This document shows, piece by piece, positions 45,089-54,709 of a stretch of DNA of 64,000 nucleotides; position 1 is the stretch's first letter; each line of letters begins with the position of its first letter. The position numbers were made by a program, and so were the translations under genes. The stretch spans positions 670,501 to 734,500 of the forward strand of contig NZ_JACJVJ010000001.1 in NCBI RefSeq assembly GCF_014237875.1, written 5' to 3'. The notes below the pieces were generated by a model that did no database searches, had not been told where the DNA came from, and worked only from the letters and a program-made list of their open reading frames with translations. Origin of the DNA: Parasphingopyxis marina (GTDB lineage: Bacteria > Pseudomonadota > Alphaproteobacteria > Sphingomonadales > Sphingomonadaceae).

Positions 45089-46096
45089 ATGCGCTTCTTT
45101 TCCGATAATGCGGCCCCGGTCTGCCCCGAAATACTCGAAGCGCTAGCCCGCGCGAACAGCGTCGACACGGCCTATGACGGCGATGCACTGAGCGCGCGGC
45201 TCGACGCCGCCTTTTCCGATCTTTTCGAAACCGAGGTAACGGCGCTATGGGTATCGACCGGCACGGCGGCCAATTCGCTCGCTCTCGCCGCGCTCTGCCC
45301 GCCGCATGGCAGCATCATCTGCCATCGCGAGGCGCATATTCAGAATGACGAGTGCGGCGCGCCGGGTTTCTACACCCATGGCGCATCGCTGCTGCTCGGG
45401 ACAGGCGAGGGCGCGAAGCTCGATCCCGAAGAAATTTCACGGATCGCGGGCGCGATCCGCGACGATGTCCACCAGATGCAGGTCCATGCCGTCTCGATCA
45501 CCCAGGCCAGCGAATATGGCATGGCCTATGCGCCCGACGAGGTCGCGGCGATCGGCGATCTCTGCCGGGCAAAGGGCTGGGGGCTGCACATGGACGGCGC
45601 GCGCTTCGCCAATGCCGTCGCGCATCTGGGCTGCGCGCCCGCCGACATCACCTGGCGCGCCGGCGTCGACATGCTGAGCTTCGGCTGCGTCAAGAACGGC
45701 GCGATGTCGGCCGAGGCGATCCTGCTGTTTGGCGATGCCCGGGAAAAAGCGGAGGAAATCCGTTTTCGGCGCAAGCGCGGCGGGCATCTGCTCTCGAAAG
45801 GCCGCTATCTCGCCGCGCAGATCCTCGCGATGCTCGAAGGCGATCTGTGGCTCGACAACGCCCGGGCTGCCAATGCGGGCGCGGCGCTGATCGCCGAGGC
45901 CGCTCCGGACCGGCTCGTCCATCCGGTTGAGGCGAACGAGGTGTTCATCCGGCTCTCTTCCGAAGAAGCCGCCGGTCTGCGCGCCAAGGGCTTCGATTTT
46001 TACGACTGGGGCGAAGGCGAAGCGCGGCTGGTGACGGGTTGGAACCAGGATGCCGAGGCTGTGCGCCCGCTCGCCCAGGCCATCGCCGCTTTATGA
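45089..46096 (+). CDS. ltaE: Low-specificity L-threonine aldolase
   Basis: The 335-residue PLP enzyme splits threonine or allo-threonine into glycine and acetaldehyde. FSDNAAPVCPEILEAL opens the fold, VSTGTAANSLALAAL binds the cofactor phosphate, HMDGARFANAVAHLG is the strongly conserved block and FGCVKNGAM carries the PLP lysine. It starts 30 bases after the receiver gene and overlaps the EamA transporter as ATGA, so the transporter is probably co-expressed. Confidence 0.91.
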   Translation: MRFFSDNAAPVCPEILEALARANSVDTAYDGDALSARLDAAFSDLFETEVTALWVSTGTAANSLALAALCPPHGSIICHREAHIQNDECGAPGFYTHGASLLLGTGEGAKLDPEEISRIAGAIRDDVHQMQVHAVSITQASEYGMAYAPDEVAAIGDLCRAKGWGLHMDGARFANAVAHLGCAPADITWRAGVDMLSFGCVKNGAMSAEAILLFGDAREKAEEIRFRRKRGGHLLSKGRYLAAQILAMLEGDLWLDNARAANAGAALIAEAAPDRLVHPVEANEVFIRLSSEEAAGLRAKGFDFYDWGEGEARLVTGWNQDAEAVRPLAQAIAAL

Positions 46097-47037
46097 ACGC
46101 AGCCCCAGCGTTCGAAGCCGAAACCAGCTTCTGGACGCCGCGTATCCTGCTCTCCTTCCTGCTGATCGTGCTGATCTGGGGATCGACCTGGATTGTCATC
46201 AAGGATCAGATCGCCAGCGTGCCGCCGGTCTGGTCGGTTTGTTATCGTTTCTTGGCGGGCAGCACAGCGATGTTCCTGCTGATCGCCTTGCGTCGGCAGC
46301 GGCTATGGCTGGACCGGCGCGGGCAGTTCTGGGCGATCCTGCTCGGCCTCAGCCAGTTCGCCTTCAATTTCAACTTCGTCTACCGGGCGGAAGGCTATAT
46401 CACCTCGGGTCTCGTCGCCGTGCTGTTCGCATTGCTGATGGTGCCCAATGCGGTTCTCGGACGGATATTTCTTGGCCAGCGGATCAAGCCGGGCTTCGCC
46501 GCGGGCTCGGCGATCGCGATAGCCGGTATCGCGATGCTTTTCGTTCAGGAATACCGGCTGGCCCCGGTCGGCGGCGATGCCGTCTATATCGGCATCGGGC
46601 TTACGGCGATCGCCATATTGTGCGCGTCCGTCGCCAATATCCTGCAGGCGAGCGATGGCGCCAAGGCGCATCCGATCCTCACCCTTCTCGCCTGGGCGAT
46701 GTTCTGGGGCATGCTGGCCAATGCGATCATTGCCCTGTTCACGGCGGGCCCGCCGGCGGTCGATCCCCGGCCCGGCTATTTCCTCGGCATCCTTTATCTG
46801 GGCGTGATCGGATCGGCCGTCACCTTTCCGATCTATTTCGGGCTGATCCGCGAAATCGGCGCGGCCCAGGCCGCCTATAGCGGTGTGCTTATCCCCATCG
46901 TCGCGATGATCATCTCGACGATCTTCGAAGGCTATCGCTGGTCGCCGCTGGCGCTCGGCGGCGCCGCCGTGGCCATCGCCGGACTCTTGCTGGCAACACG
47001 CGTGCGGCGGCCGAAAATCCTGCGCGTTCAGGGCTAG
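46093..47037 (+). CDS. EamA/DMT-family transporter
   Basis: The 314-residue protein has about ten hydrophobic helices in two EamA repeats: WGSTWIVIKDQIASVPP in the first and GVIGSAVTFPIYFGLIREIG in the second. DMT proteins mostly export amino acids or metabolites. Overlap with ltaE (ATGA) suggests a product of threonine metabolism may be the cargo, which is inference. It converges on and overlaps by 4 bases the epimerase-like gene. Confidence 0.9.
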   Translation: MNAAPAFEAETSFWTPRILLSFLLIVLIWGSTWIVIKDQIASVPPVWSVCYRFLAGSTAMFLLIALRRQRLWLDRRGQFWAILLGLSQFAFNFNFVYRAEGYITSGLVAVLFALLMVPNAVLGRIFLGQRIKPGFAAGSAIAIAGIAMLFVQEYRLAPVGGDAVYIGIGLTAIAILCASVANILQASDGAKAHPILTLLAWAMFWGMLANAIIALFTAGPPAVDPRPGYFLGILYLGVIGSAVTFPIYFGLIREIGAAQAAYSGVLIPIVAMIISTIFEGYRWSPLALGGAAVAIAGLLLATRVRRPKILRVQG

Positions 47038-47828
47038 CGAGTGGCTATCGCCTGCAAACCTTCGCGATAGGTCGGATAGCGGGGCGCCCAGCCCAGAATC
47101 CGCTTCGCCTTGCCGTTCGCGATCCGTCGGTTCTCGGCATAGAAGCCGCGCGCCATCGCGCTGAGCCCGGCCTCGGCCATGGTCTGGAGCGGCGGCGGTT
47201 CGATCCCCAGCAGCCGGCAGCCATATTCGATTATGTCATTGTGCGGCGCTGGCTCGTTATCGGCGAGATTGTAGACGCCCGACGGTCCGTCGAGCGCGGC
47301 GAGGACGCCGGCGACGATATCGTCGACATGGACGCGGCTGAAAACCTGGCCCGGCAGATCGATCCGGTGCGCCTTGCCGGCGTCGATACGATCGAGCACC
47401 GAACGGCCGGGGCCGTAAATGCCGGGCAGCCGGAAGACGCGAACCGCGTCACCGAGCGCCTGCCAGCGCGCATCGGCCGCGGCGCGCGCCTGTCGCCGCC
47501 CGCCGCCGATGGGCGCGGTTTCGTCGGCCCAGGCACCGCCGGTATCGCCATAGACTCCGGTGGAGGAAAGATAGCCGATCCAGGGCGCGTGCTTCAGCGC
47601 CTTGCCGTAAAGATCGAGCACCGGGTCGCTATCATCCACCGGTGGTACCGAGGACAGGATATGCGTGGCGTCGCGGATCGCCGCCGTTACGGCCTCGCGG
47701 TCGGCAAAGGCGATCGCGTCCTCGTCGGCCTCTCTCCGCGTCGCCGAGACCGTCCAGCCCTCGCCGCGTAGCCGCCCTGCGATTCGCCCGGCTGTGTAAC
47801 CCAGACCGAAAATCAAAAGCTTCGTCAT
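47034..47828 (-). CDS. NAD-dependent epimerase/dehydratase-like (YeeZ type) protein
   Basis: The 264-residue protein begins LLIFGLGYTAGRIAGRL, a dinucleotide-binding fold with G-x-G-x2-G altered to GLGYTAG. YLSSTGVYGDTGG and RLPGIYGPGRSVLDR are characteristic of extended SDRs such as YeeZ. It keeps the NAD domain but has no clear catalytic tyrosine-lysine pair, as in other members of this group whose activity is unknown. It diverges from pepN. Confidence 0.85.
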   Translation of the reverse strand: MTKLLIFGLGYTAGRIAGRLRGEGWTVSATRREADEDAIAFADREAVTAAIRDATHILSSVPPVDDSDPVLDLYGKALKHAPWIGYLSSTGVYGDTGGAWADETAPIGGGRRQARAAADARWQALGDAVRVFRLPGIYGPGRSVLDRIDAGKAHRIDLPGQVFSRVHVDDIVAGVLAALDGPSGVYNLADNEPAPHNDIIEYGCRLLGIEPPPLQTMAEAGLSAMARGFYAENRRIANGKAKRILGWAPRYPTYREGLQAIATR

Positions 47829-47883
47829 GCTTTCGGTCCTAGCCGATATTGTGCCCGGGGGGCAGCGGGCCTAGATCGGTGGA

Positions 47884-50484
47884 ATGCTCGATATGCAATC
47901 CGCGACCCCGCCGCCGCCCATCATCCACCGTGAAGACTATCGCCCGCCCGACTGGCTGGTGCCGGACATCGCCCTCGATTTCCGGCTCGACCCCGGAAAG
48001 ACGCTGGTCAGCGCGCGGCTCAAGGTCGTGCGCAACGGCGATCATGCCGAACCGCTGCGTCTCGACGGCGAGGGGCTGAAGCTGATCGAGGTCAAACGCG
48101 ACGGCGTGGCTCTTGAAAGCGGGGTATGGCGGCTGGAGGACGACCGGCTGGTTGTCCCGATCGACGCCGACGAGGCGGAGATCTCGACCTTGGTCGAAAT
48201 CGAACCGGAAAAAAATAGCCAGTTAATGGGCCTCTATGCCTCGGGCGGTATCCTGTGCACTCAGTGCGAGGCTCAGGGCTTCCGCCGTATCACCTTTTTC
48301 CCGGACCGGCCGGACGTGCTGTCGCGCTACAGCGTGTTGATGGAGGCGGACCAGGCCAGCTATCCGGTGCTGCTCGCCAATGGGGATTGCATTGAAAGCG
48401 GCGAAGGCGTGGAAGGCCGCCACTGGGCGCGATGGGAAGATCCCTGGCCCAAGCCCTGCTATCTGTTCGCGCTCGTTGCCGGCGATCTGGCCGCCAATCG
48501 CGACAGCTTCGTCACCATGTCCGGCAAGACCGTGGATCTCGCCATCTGGGTTCGCGAAGCGGATATCCCGAAGACCGGGCACGCGATGGCGGCGCTCAAG
48601 GATTCGATGGCCTGGGACGAGCGCGTCTATGGCCGCGAGTACGATCTGTCGCAGTTCAACATCGTCGCGGTTTCCGATTTCAATTTCGGGGCGATGGAGA
48701 ACAAGTCGCTCAACATCTTCAACTCGCGCTACATCCTCGCCGATGCCGAAACCGCGACCGACATGGATTTCGATGCGATCGCCGGCGTCGTTGCTCACGA
48801 ATATTTCCACAACTGGTCGGGCAACCGCGTCACCTGCCGCGACTGGTTCCAGCTCTCGCTCAAAGAGGGGTTCACCGTCTTCCGCGATCAGAGCTTTTCG
48901 GCCGACCAGGGCTCGGCGGCCGTTGCGCGGATCGGCGATGTCCGTACCCTGCGCGCGGCGCAGTTCCCCGAGGATGCCGGGCCGCTCGCCCATCCGGTGC
49001 GCCCGGAAAGCTATATCGAGATATCGAACTTCTACACGGCGACGGTCTATAACAAGGGCGCCGAGCTCATCCGGATGATGCACACGATCCTCGGCGAAGA
49101 GGGATTCCGGAAGGGCAGCGACCTCTATTTCGAGCGGCATGACGGCGAAGCCGCGACCTGCGAGGCATTCGTGCAGGCGATGGAGGATGCGACCGGCGCC
49201 GACCTTGCGCAATTCCGCCTCTGGTATGCCCAGTCGGGAACGCCCAAAGTGACGGCGAAGCTCGCGCACGATGCCGGCGCCGCGCGCGCCGTGCTGACCC
49301 TCGAGCAGACGATGCCGCCCACACCTGGCCAATCGGAAAAGCAGCCGATGGCGATACCGCTGAAAACGGCGCTGCTCGGCAAGGAGAGCGGCACCCCGCT
49401 GGCACGCGAGCGGCTGGTGATGCTGACCGAGGCGCGCCAGGACGTTGTTTTCGATGATGTCGCGGAAACGCCGATCCTTTCGATCAATCGGAATTTCACC
49501 GCGCCCGTCGTCATGGATGCCGAGAAGGATCCGGCAACGCTCGCCTTCCTGTCCGCGCATGATGACGATCCCTTTGCGCGCTACGAAGCGATGCAGCAAC
49601 TGATGGTCGAAACGATCATCGATGCGGTGTCGGGCCGGGCTGCGGATCATGCGCCGGTGATAGAGGCGGTGCGCAAAACGCTCGCCGATGCCGATCTCGA
49701 CAAGGCTTTCGTCGCCGAGGCGGTGCTGTTGCCGAGCGAAAGTTTCGTCGGCGATCAGATGCTCATCGTCGATCCCGAAGCGATCCATCAGGCGCGCGAG
49801 GCGCTACGCCGCGATCTGGGATCAAGGCTGGAGGCCGATTGGCGCGCGGCCTATGCGGCGTCGAGCGGCAACGCCTTCGAATATAGCCCCGCCGCCAAGG
49901 CATTGAGGCGCCTGCGCACGGTGGCGCTCGGCTATATCGCGGCGAGCGGAGCGGACGACGCCGCGAAGCTGGCCTTCGGCCAGTTCGAAAGCGCGGACAA
50001 TATGACCGACCGGCAGGGCGCGCTCGGTGTGCTCGCCAATGGTGGCGCGCCCGAGCGGGTCGCGGCGCTCGATATCTTCTACAATCGCTATCGCGACGAA
50101 GCGCTGGTGCTCGACAAATGGTTTACCGTGCAGGCCTTTGCGACGCGCGACGATACCGCCGCTGCGGTCGAGGAACTTGCGCAGCATCCCGATTTCACGA
50201 TCGAGAATCCCAACCGGCTGCGCGCACTGGTCGGCGCGTTCGGCGCGAACCAGCGGGCCTTTCATCTGGCATCGGGCCGCGGCTATGCCTTCCTCGCCGA
50301 TTACATTCTGAAGGCCGACGCGATCAATCCGCAAACCGCCGCCCGGCTGTTGCCGCCGCTCGGCCGCTGGCGCCGTTTCGACGAGGGGCGTGGCACGATG
50401 ATGCGCGCCGAGCTCGAACGGATCCTCGCCGCTCCGGGTCTTTCCAAGGACGTTTACGAGCAGGCTTCCAAGAGCCTCGCCTGA
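47884..50484 (+). CDS. pepN: Aminopeptidase N
   Basis: The 866-residue M1 zinc peptidase has the exopeptidase motif GAMENKSLN near residue 268 and the zinc site HEYFHNW plus the downstream glutamate (LKEGFTVFRDQ) near residues 305-328. The length and the Ig-like and helical C-terminal domains match E. coli PepN (870). It removes N-terminal residues from peptides in the cytosol. The start follows GGTGGA; a second ATG three codons on is possible. It is divergent from the epimerase-like gene. Confidence 0.95.
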   Translation: MLDMQSATPPPPIIHREDYRPPDWLVPDIALDFRLDPGKTLVSARLKVVRNGDHAEPLRLDGEGLKLIEVKRDGVALESGVWRLEDDRLVVPIDADEAEISTLVEIEPEKNSQLMGLYASGGILCTQCEAQGFRRITFFPDRPDVLSRYSVLMEADQASYPVLLANGDCIESGEGVEGRHWARWEDPWPKPCYLFALVAGDLAANRDSFVTMSGKTVDLAIWVREADIPKTGHAMAALKDSMAWDERVYGREYDLSQFNIVAVSDFNFGAMENKSLNIFNSRYILADAETATDMDFDAIAGVVAHEYFHNWSGNRVTCRDWFQLSLKEGFTVFRDQSFSADQGSAAVARIGDVRTLRAAQFPEDAGPLAHPVRPESYIEISNFYTATVYNKGAELIRMMHTILGEEGFRKGSDLYFERHDGEAATCEAFVQAMEDATGADLAQFRLWYAQSGTPKVTAKLAHDAGAARAVLTLEQTMPPTPGQSEKQPMAIPLKTALLGKESGTPLARERLVMLTEARQDVVFDDVAETPILSINRNFTAPVVMDAEKDPATLAFLSAHDDDPFARYEAMQQLMVETIIDAVSGRAADHAPVIEAVRKTLADADLDKAFVAEAVLLPSESFVGDQMLIVDPEAIHQAREALRRDLGSRLEADWRAAYAASSGNAFEYSPAAKALRRLRTVALGYIAASGADDAAKLAFGQFESADNMTDRQGALGVLANGGAPERVAALDIFYNRYRDEALVLDKWFTVQAFATRDDTAAAVEELAQHPDFTIENPNRLRALVGAFGANQRAFHLASGRGYAFLADYILKADAINPQTAARLLPPLGRWRRFDEGRGTMMRAELERILAAPGLSKDVYEQASKSLA

Positions 50485-50509
50485 ACGGAGCTCCGGTGAT
50501 GCGGCGGGC

Positions 50510-51097
50510 CTAGACTGCCAGCCAGTCGGAAAATTCGATCGCGATCCGGTTCGCGGCGCGATTGAGCGCTTCCGACACGCTGCGCGCGTCTTCCGCGCCC
50601 ACCGGTTCACGCGCCTCGAAGCGGCGAGTGCGGACGCCCTCGGCGGTGGTGATAGCCGCATCGTAGAGGATAACGGCTTCACGGGTGCGCGCGTCGAGCC
50701 CGAATTCGTGGAGTTGGCCGCGCACGATCGTGCCGGGATCCTCGGTATAGGTCGCCGGATCGAGCACGACGCGACCGGTGCGTGCCGCGACGACTTCGCT
50801 GAGCAGCGAGCGGAACAGCTGGTTCGGCGTCGCCACCCAGACGGCGTCGGCCAGGAAGGCGATGGTCGTGTCGGCGGTCTGCACCGGCAGGCGGTTCGTG
50901 GTCAGCTTTTGCGGCACTTCGGGCCTGGCGATGGTGATCGCCTGGCCGATGGCCGCCGTTCGGTTGGTGCCGCTTTCCACCTGCGCATCGGGCGTCAGCG
51001 TCATCAGGAAGGGCGGCGGCTCGGAGCCGAAGCTGACGCAACCGGCCAGCGCCGCGAGCGCAAGGGGGAGCGCTAGGGGAAGGAAGAGGCGTTTCAT
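50510..51097 (-). CDS. MCE-system auxiliary lipoprotein (PqiC-like)
   Basis: The 195-residue protein has a lipobox LAGC (cysteine 20) and the ABC-type transport auxiliary domain (DUF330/ABC_trans_aux): MTLTPDAQ, ITIARPEVPQKLTTNRLPVQ, and QLFRSLLSEVVAA. PqiC-type lipoproteins anchor in the outer membrane and partner MCE proteins in lipid transport. It is the last gene of the mlaE-F-D-like operon, 9 bases after the MCE gene. Confidence 0.9.
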   Translation of the reverse strand: MKRLFLPLALPLALAALAGCVSFGSEPPPFLMTLTPDAQVESGTNRTAAIGQAITIARPEVPQKLTTNRLPVQTADTTIAFLADAVWVATPNQLFRSLLSEVVAARTGRVVLDPATYTEDPGTIVRGQLHEFGLDARTREAVILYDAAITTAEGVRTRRFEAREPVGAEDARSVSEALNRAANRIAIEFSDWLAV

Positions 51098-51106
51098 CGT
51101 CGGCTC

Positions 51107-52051
51107 CTATCGCGGCTCATATTCGGGAAGTTCGGCGGACCCGATCAACGACCCCGCACCCTCGCGGTTCACCCGCTCGGTGATCGCGGTCAGCGAATCG
51201 GATGTATCGCGCAGATCGCGGACCAGCTGGCCGATCTCGGGCACCGTCTGGCGCGAAAAGGCGTTGAGGCCCGGTTCGGCCGCGGTGATCGTCCGGTCGA
51301 GCGACGTCATGCTCGATTCCGCCGATGCGACGGCCGTGCGCAGGTCGCGCATCAGCGCCTGCCCCTCGGTCGAAAGCAGCCCGTCGGTGGTATCGGCGAG
51401 TTCGCCGATCTCGCCCGCGGCGATGCCGATGCGCTGCACCGCTACGCGGGTCTCGGCCAGGGTCGCGGCGATTTCAGGCCCGCGATTGGCGAGCTCGGTA
51501 CTCAGCCGCTCGGTATTGGCGAGGATCGCGGCGATCGAATTCTGGTTGCGGTCGCCGAGCATTTCGGTCAGCCGCTCGGTCAGGGTCGTCAGCCGTTCCA
51601 GCAGCCGCGGCGCGCTGTTGAGCAGCTCGCCGAATGCGCCGGGCCGGGTCGGGATGACGGGCACGCCGCCGGGGCCCGCATCGTCGATCGGATCGGCGCC
51701 CTGGACGCCGCCATCGAGGGTGATCTGCGATACCCCGGTAAAGCCGATCCCGGCGACCGTCGCCGTCGTGCCTTCGAGGATCGGCACATTGTCGCTGATC
51801 CGGATGCGCACGCGGACGAACTCCGGATTATCGGGCATCAGCGCGATTTCTTCGACCTGCCCGATAGGGACGCCGGAATAGGAAACGGCCGAACCGCGCG
51901 CCAAGCCTTCCACCGATTGCGTGAAATAGATGTCATAGGCGTTGTTGCCGCCTTCGCCGAACCGCGACAGCCAGACCGTGAAGAGCGCAAGCGCGACGAG
52001 CAGCGCCAACACGACGCTGCCGACGAGCATTTGGTTGGAACGGTTCTCCAT
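51107..52051 (-). CDS. MCE-domain (MlaD-like) substrate-binding protein
   Basis: The 314-residue protein has one N-terminal membrane helix (LVGSVVLALLVALALFTVWL), then the MCE domain (about 35-120) with GLARGSAVSYSGVPIGQVEEI, and a long helical C-terminus in which T, L and E repeat. This form is longer than E. coli MlaD (183). MCE proteins form hexameric rings in the periplasm that carry phospholipids between membranes. It is 15 bases after mlaF and 9 before the lipoprotein gene. Confidence 0.92.
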   Translation of the reverse strand: MENRSNQMLVGSVVLALLVALALFTVWLSRFGEGGNNAYDIYFTQSVEGLARGSAVSYSGVPIGQVEEIALMPDNPEFVRVRIRISDNVPILEGTTATVAGIGFTGVSQITLDGGVQGADPIDDAGPGGVPVIPTRPGAFGELLNSAPRLLERLTTLTERLTEMLGDRNQNSIAAILANTERLSTELANRGPEIAATLAETRVAVQRIGIAAGEIGELADTTDGLLSTEGQALMRDLRTAVASAESSMTSLDRTITAAEPGLNAFSRQTVPEIGQLVRDLRDTSDSLTAITERVNREGAGSLIGSAELPEYEPR

Positions 52052-52066
52052 CGCCTTCTCCTCGGC

Positions 52067-52846
52067 CTAGCCCTGCGCCGCCACGGCGGCGCGGCCACGC
52101 GGCCCGTTGAAATATTCCTGTATCCAGGGATGATCGGTGGCAAGCAATTCCTCGATCGTTCCCGTGGCGATGACCTTCTTGTCCGCGATCACCGCGATAC
52201 GGTCGCAAATCGTATAGAGCGTGTCGAGATCGTGCGTGATGAGGAAGACGGTAAGGCCCAGTGCTTCCTTCAGCTCCGCGATCAATTCGTCGAATGCGGC
52301 GGCGCCGATCGGATCGAGCCCGGCCGTCGGTTCGTCGAGGAACAGGAGGATCGGATCGAGCGCCAGTGCACGCGCGAGCCCGGCCCGCTTGCGCATACCG
52401 CCCGAAAGTTCGGACGGGTATTTGGGCGCGGCGTCGGCCGGCAGCCCGGTCATCACGACCTTGTAGGTGGCGATCTCGTTGAGCAGCTGCTCGTCGAGAT
52501 ATTTGTAGAATTCCCGCAGCGGTACCTGGACATTCTCTGCCACCGTCAGTGTCGAAAACAGCGCGCCGTTCTGGAAAAGCACGCCCCAGCGGCGGCGCAG
52601 GTCCAGATTTTCCTCGGCCGTAGCCATGTCGATCCGCTCGCCAAGGATGCTGATCTCGCCTGCCACAGGCTCCTGCAATCCGATGATCGAGCGCATCAGC
52701 ACGGATTTCCCGGTCCCCGAACCGCCGACCACGCCGAGTATTTCCCCCTGGCGGACGTCGAGATCGAGACCTTCATGGACGACCTGGTCGCCAAAGGCGT
52801 TTTTGAGATCGCGAATGCTGATGATCGGTTCGTCGCTCATGTCCAT
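52067..52846 (-). CDS. mlaF: MCE transporter ATP-binding protein (MlaF-like)
   Basis: The 259-residue ATPase shows Walker A GGSGTGKSVLMRS near residue 40, the signature LSGGMRKRAGLARALA near 140 and Walker B ILLFLDEPTAGLDPIG. FQNGALFSTLTVAENV is typical of MlaF and Mkl proteins. It powers lipid movement through the MlaE permease. ATG 52846 follows the permease stop by 7 bases with a G-rich site; ATG 52840 is an alternative. The gene order permease, ATPase, MCE, lipoprotein is common in alphaproteobacteria. Confidence 0.94.
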   Translation of the reverse strand: MDMSDEPIISIRDLKNAFGDQVVHEGLDLDVRQGEILGVVGGSGTGKSVLMRSIIGLQEPVAGEISILGERIDMATAEENLDLRRRWGVLFQNGALFSTLTVAENVQVPLREFYKYLDEQLLNEIATYKVVMTGLPADAAPKYPSELSGGMRKRAGLARALALDPILLFLDEPTAGLDPIGAAAFDELIAELKEALGLTVFLITHDLDTLYTICDRIAVIADKKVIATGTIEELLATDHPWIQEYFNGPRGRAAVAAQG

Positions 52847-52853
52847 CCGCCCC

Positions 52854-53963
52854 CTAGATCCAGCCGATCGACGAGAAGAAGATGGCAAAAAATGCGTCGA
52901 GGACGATCACCAGAAAGATCGCCTGGACGACCGCGGCCGTTGTTTTCAGGCCGACCTGCTCGTTATTCCCTTCGACCTGCATACCGAAATAGCAGCCGGT
53001 CAGGCCGATGATGAAGCCGAACACGGGCGCCTTGATCAGCCCGACCCACAGATCGGTCATTGGCACGACTTCGCGGATGCGGCTGATAAAGGTCGCGGGC
53101 GGGATGCCGAGTTCGTACCAGCAGAGCAGCCCGCCGCCCATGATCATCATGATCGCGGCATAGAAACCGAGCAGCGGCAACATCAGGGTCGTCGCCAGCA
53201 CGCGCGGGAGCACCAGCGCCTCCATCGGCGGGATGCCGATCGTCCGCATCGCATCAACTTCCTCGGCAAGCTTCATCGATCCCAGTTGCGCCGCGAAAGC
53301 GCTGCCCGATCGGCCGGCAACCATGATCGCGGTCATCAGGATGCCCAATTCGCGCATCGTGATCCGGCCGAGCAGGTTGATCGTGAAAACCTCTGCGCCG
53401 AACTGGCGAAGCTGGACCGCGCCCTGCTGGGCGATGACGATGCCGATCAGGAAGCTCATCAGCCCGACAATGCCGAGCGCCGCCAAGCCGACGGTTTCGA
53501 AGCGCTGGACGACGGCGTTGAGACGCAGTCTGCGGGGATGGCGGATCACGCTTCCGGTCGCGATCATCAGGCCGCCGAAAAAGGCGAGCAGGCCCTTGAG
53601 ACTGGACAGCGCCTCGATTGTTGCCGCGCCGACCCGCTCCACCGTGCGCACGACGAGATTGCGGTCGTCGAGCCGTGCTGGCTGCGGTTCGTCGGCGCAG
53701 GAGACATGGTGCAGCAGCTGCTTGGCATGATCGCTGGCGCCGGCGATCTCCGTGCCATAATCGCGCTCCAGCCGGTGGAGGATCCAGGCGCCGATCGTAT
53801 CGATCCGTTCCACGGCGGAAATGTCGGCGCGATCGGGGGCGATGCCCAGTTCTTCGAGCCGCACCGGCACGTCGCCCAGTCGTGCGACGGTCAGTCGGCC
53901 GGAAAAACGCAGAACGCGTTCGCCGTTTTCGTCGATCTCCGTGAAATCCGCCTCGCCGCTCAT
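52854..53963 (-). CDS. mlaE: MCE transporter permease (MlaE-like) with N-terminal STAS domain
   Basis: The 369-residue membrane protein has an N-terminal STAS-type domain (about 1-95; LRFSGRLTVARLGD, DRADISAVERIDTIGAWIL) fused to the MlaE permease (about 120-369; GIVIAQQGAVQLRQFGAEVF, RELGILMTAIMVAGRSGSAFAAQLGSM in overlapping form). In enteric bacteria the STAS protein MlaB is separate, so this is a fused form. It begins the operon and is divergent from the HAD gene. Start ATG 53963 has only a weak ribosome site. Confidence 0.93.
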   Translation of the reverse strand: MSGEADFTEIDENGERVLRFSGRLTVARLGDVPVRLEELGIAPDRADISAVERIDTIGAWILHRLERDYGTEIAGASDHAKQLLHHVSCADEPQPARLDDRNLVVRTVERVGAATIEALSSLKGLLAFFGGLMIATGSVIRHPRRLRLNAVVQRFETVGLAALGIVGLMSFLIGIVIAQQGAVQLRQFGAEVFTINLLGRITMRELGILMTAIMVAGRSGSAFAAQLGSMKLAEEVDAMRTIGIPPMEALVLPRVLATTLMLPLLGFYAAIMMIMGGGLLCWYELGIPPATFISRIREVVPMTDLWVGLIKAPVFGFIIGLTGCYFGMQVEGNNEQVGLKTTAAVVQAIFLVIVLDAFFAIFFSSIGWI

Positions 53964-54028
53964 CGCGCTACTTGTGCGGGTAAATTCCCCCCTCGGCAAG
54001 CGCCGCCTTCATGCTAAGGGAGCGTGCT

Positions 54029-54700
54029 ATGACCCCGATAGCCTTATACGACCTCGATAAAACTATCACCCGGCGGCCAACCTATCTGCCGTTCCTGATG
54101 CATGCATTGTGGCGGCATGAACGCTGGCGGATCGTGCTGCTGCCGGTCCTGCTGCCGCTGTTTCTCGGCTATGCCGTGCGCATCCTCGATCGCGGAAGAT
54201 TGAAAGAGGCGATGCACGCATTGTTGCTGGGTTCTGCCGTCGATGCCGGGAAAATGGCGGAAATTGGGGAAAGCTACGCGGGCAAGGTGCTCGCCGAGAA
54301 CGTCTATCCGCAAGCGATCGACCGGATCGCGCGGGACAGGATGCAGGGCCGCCGCCTCGTAATGGCGACGGCCTCCTATGAATTCTATGTCGCGCCGCTC
54401 GCCGAGAAGCTCGGCTTCGACGATCTGATCGGCACGAAAGTGCGCCATGACGAAGACGGCGCCATCCTGGCGAAGATCGACGGCGAAAATTGCTATGGCG
54501 CGGCCAAGCTGCGCCGCGTCGAGGCCTGGGCCGCCGAAGCGGGCATGGCGGGCGACGTCCGCAACGTCCGTTTCTATTCGGACAGCCCGACCGACCTGCC
54601 GGTGTTCGACTGGGCGAGCGAACCCATCGCCACCAATCCGACTTCCAAGCTCCGCCGCCTCGCCGAAAAGCGCGGCTGGCGGATCTTCGCCTGGGGCTGA
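54029..54700 (+). CDS. HAD-IB family hydrolase (phosphoserine phosphatase-like)
   Basis: The 223-residue protein has the HAD nucleophile motif YDLDKTITRRPTYLPF (D-x-D-x-T) near residue 8, the threonine or serine motif MATASYEFYVAP, and the acidic motif FYSDSPTDLPVFDWA. The insertion after motif I includes a hydrophobic helix (VLLPVLLPLFLGYAV) typical of HAD-IB proteins, some of which act on membrane lipids. AAGGGAG stands six bases before ATG 54029. It is divergent from the MCE operon by 65 bases, which may mean a shared lipid role. Confidence 0.88.
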   Translation: MTPIALYDLDKTITRRPTYLPFLMHALWRHERWRIVLLPVLLPLFLGYAVRILDRGRLKEAMHALLLGSAVDAGKMAEIGESYAGKVLAENVYPQAIDRIARDRMQGRRLVMATASYEFYVAPLAEKLGFDDLIGTKVRHDEDGAILAKIDGENCYGAAKLRRVEAWAAEAGMAGDVRNVRFYSDSPTDLPVFDWASEPIATNPTSKLRRLAEKRGWRIFAWG

Positions 54701-54709
54701 TCGCGCGCG

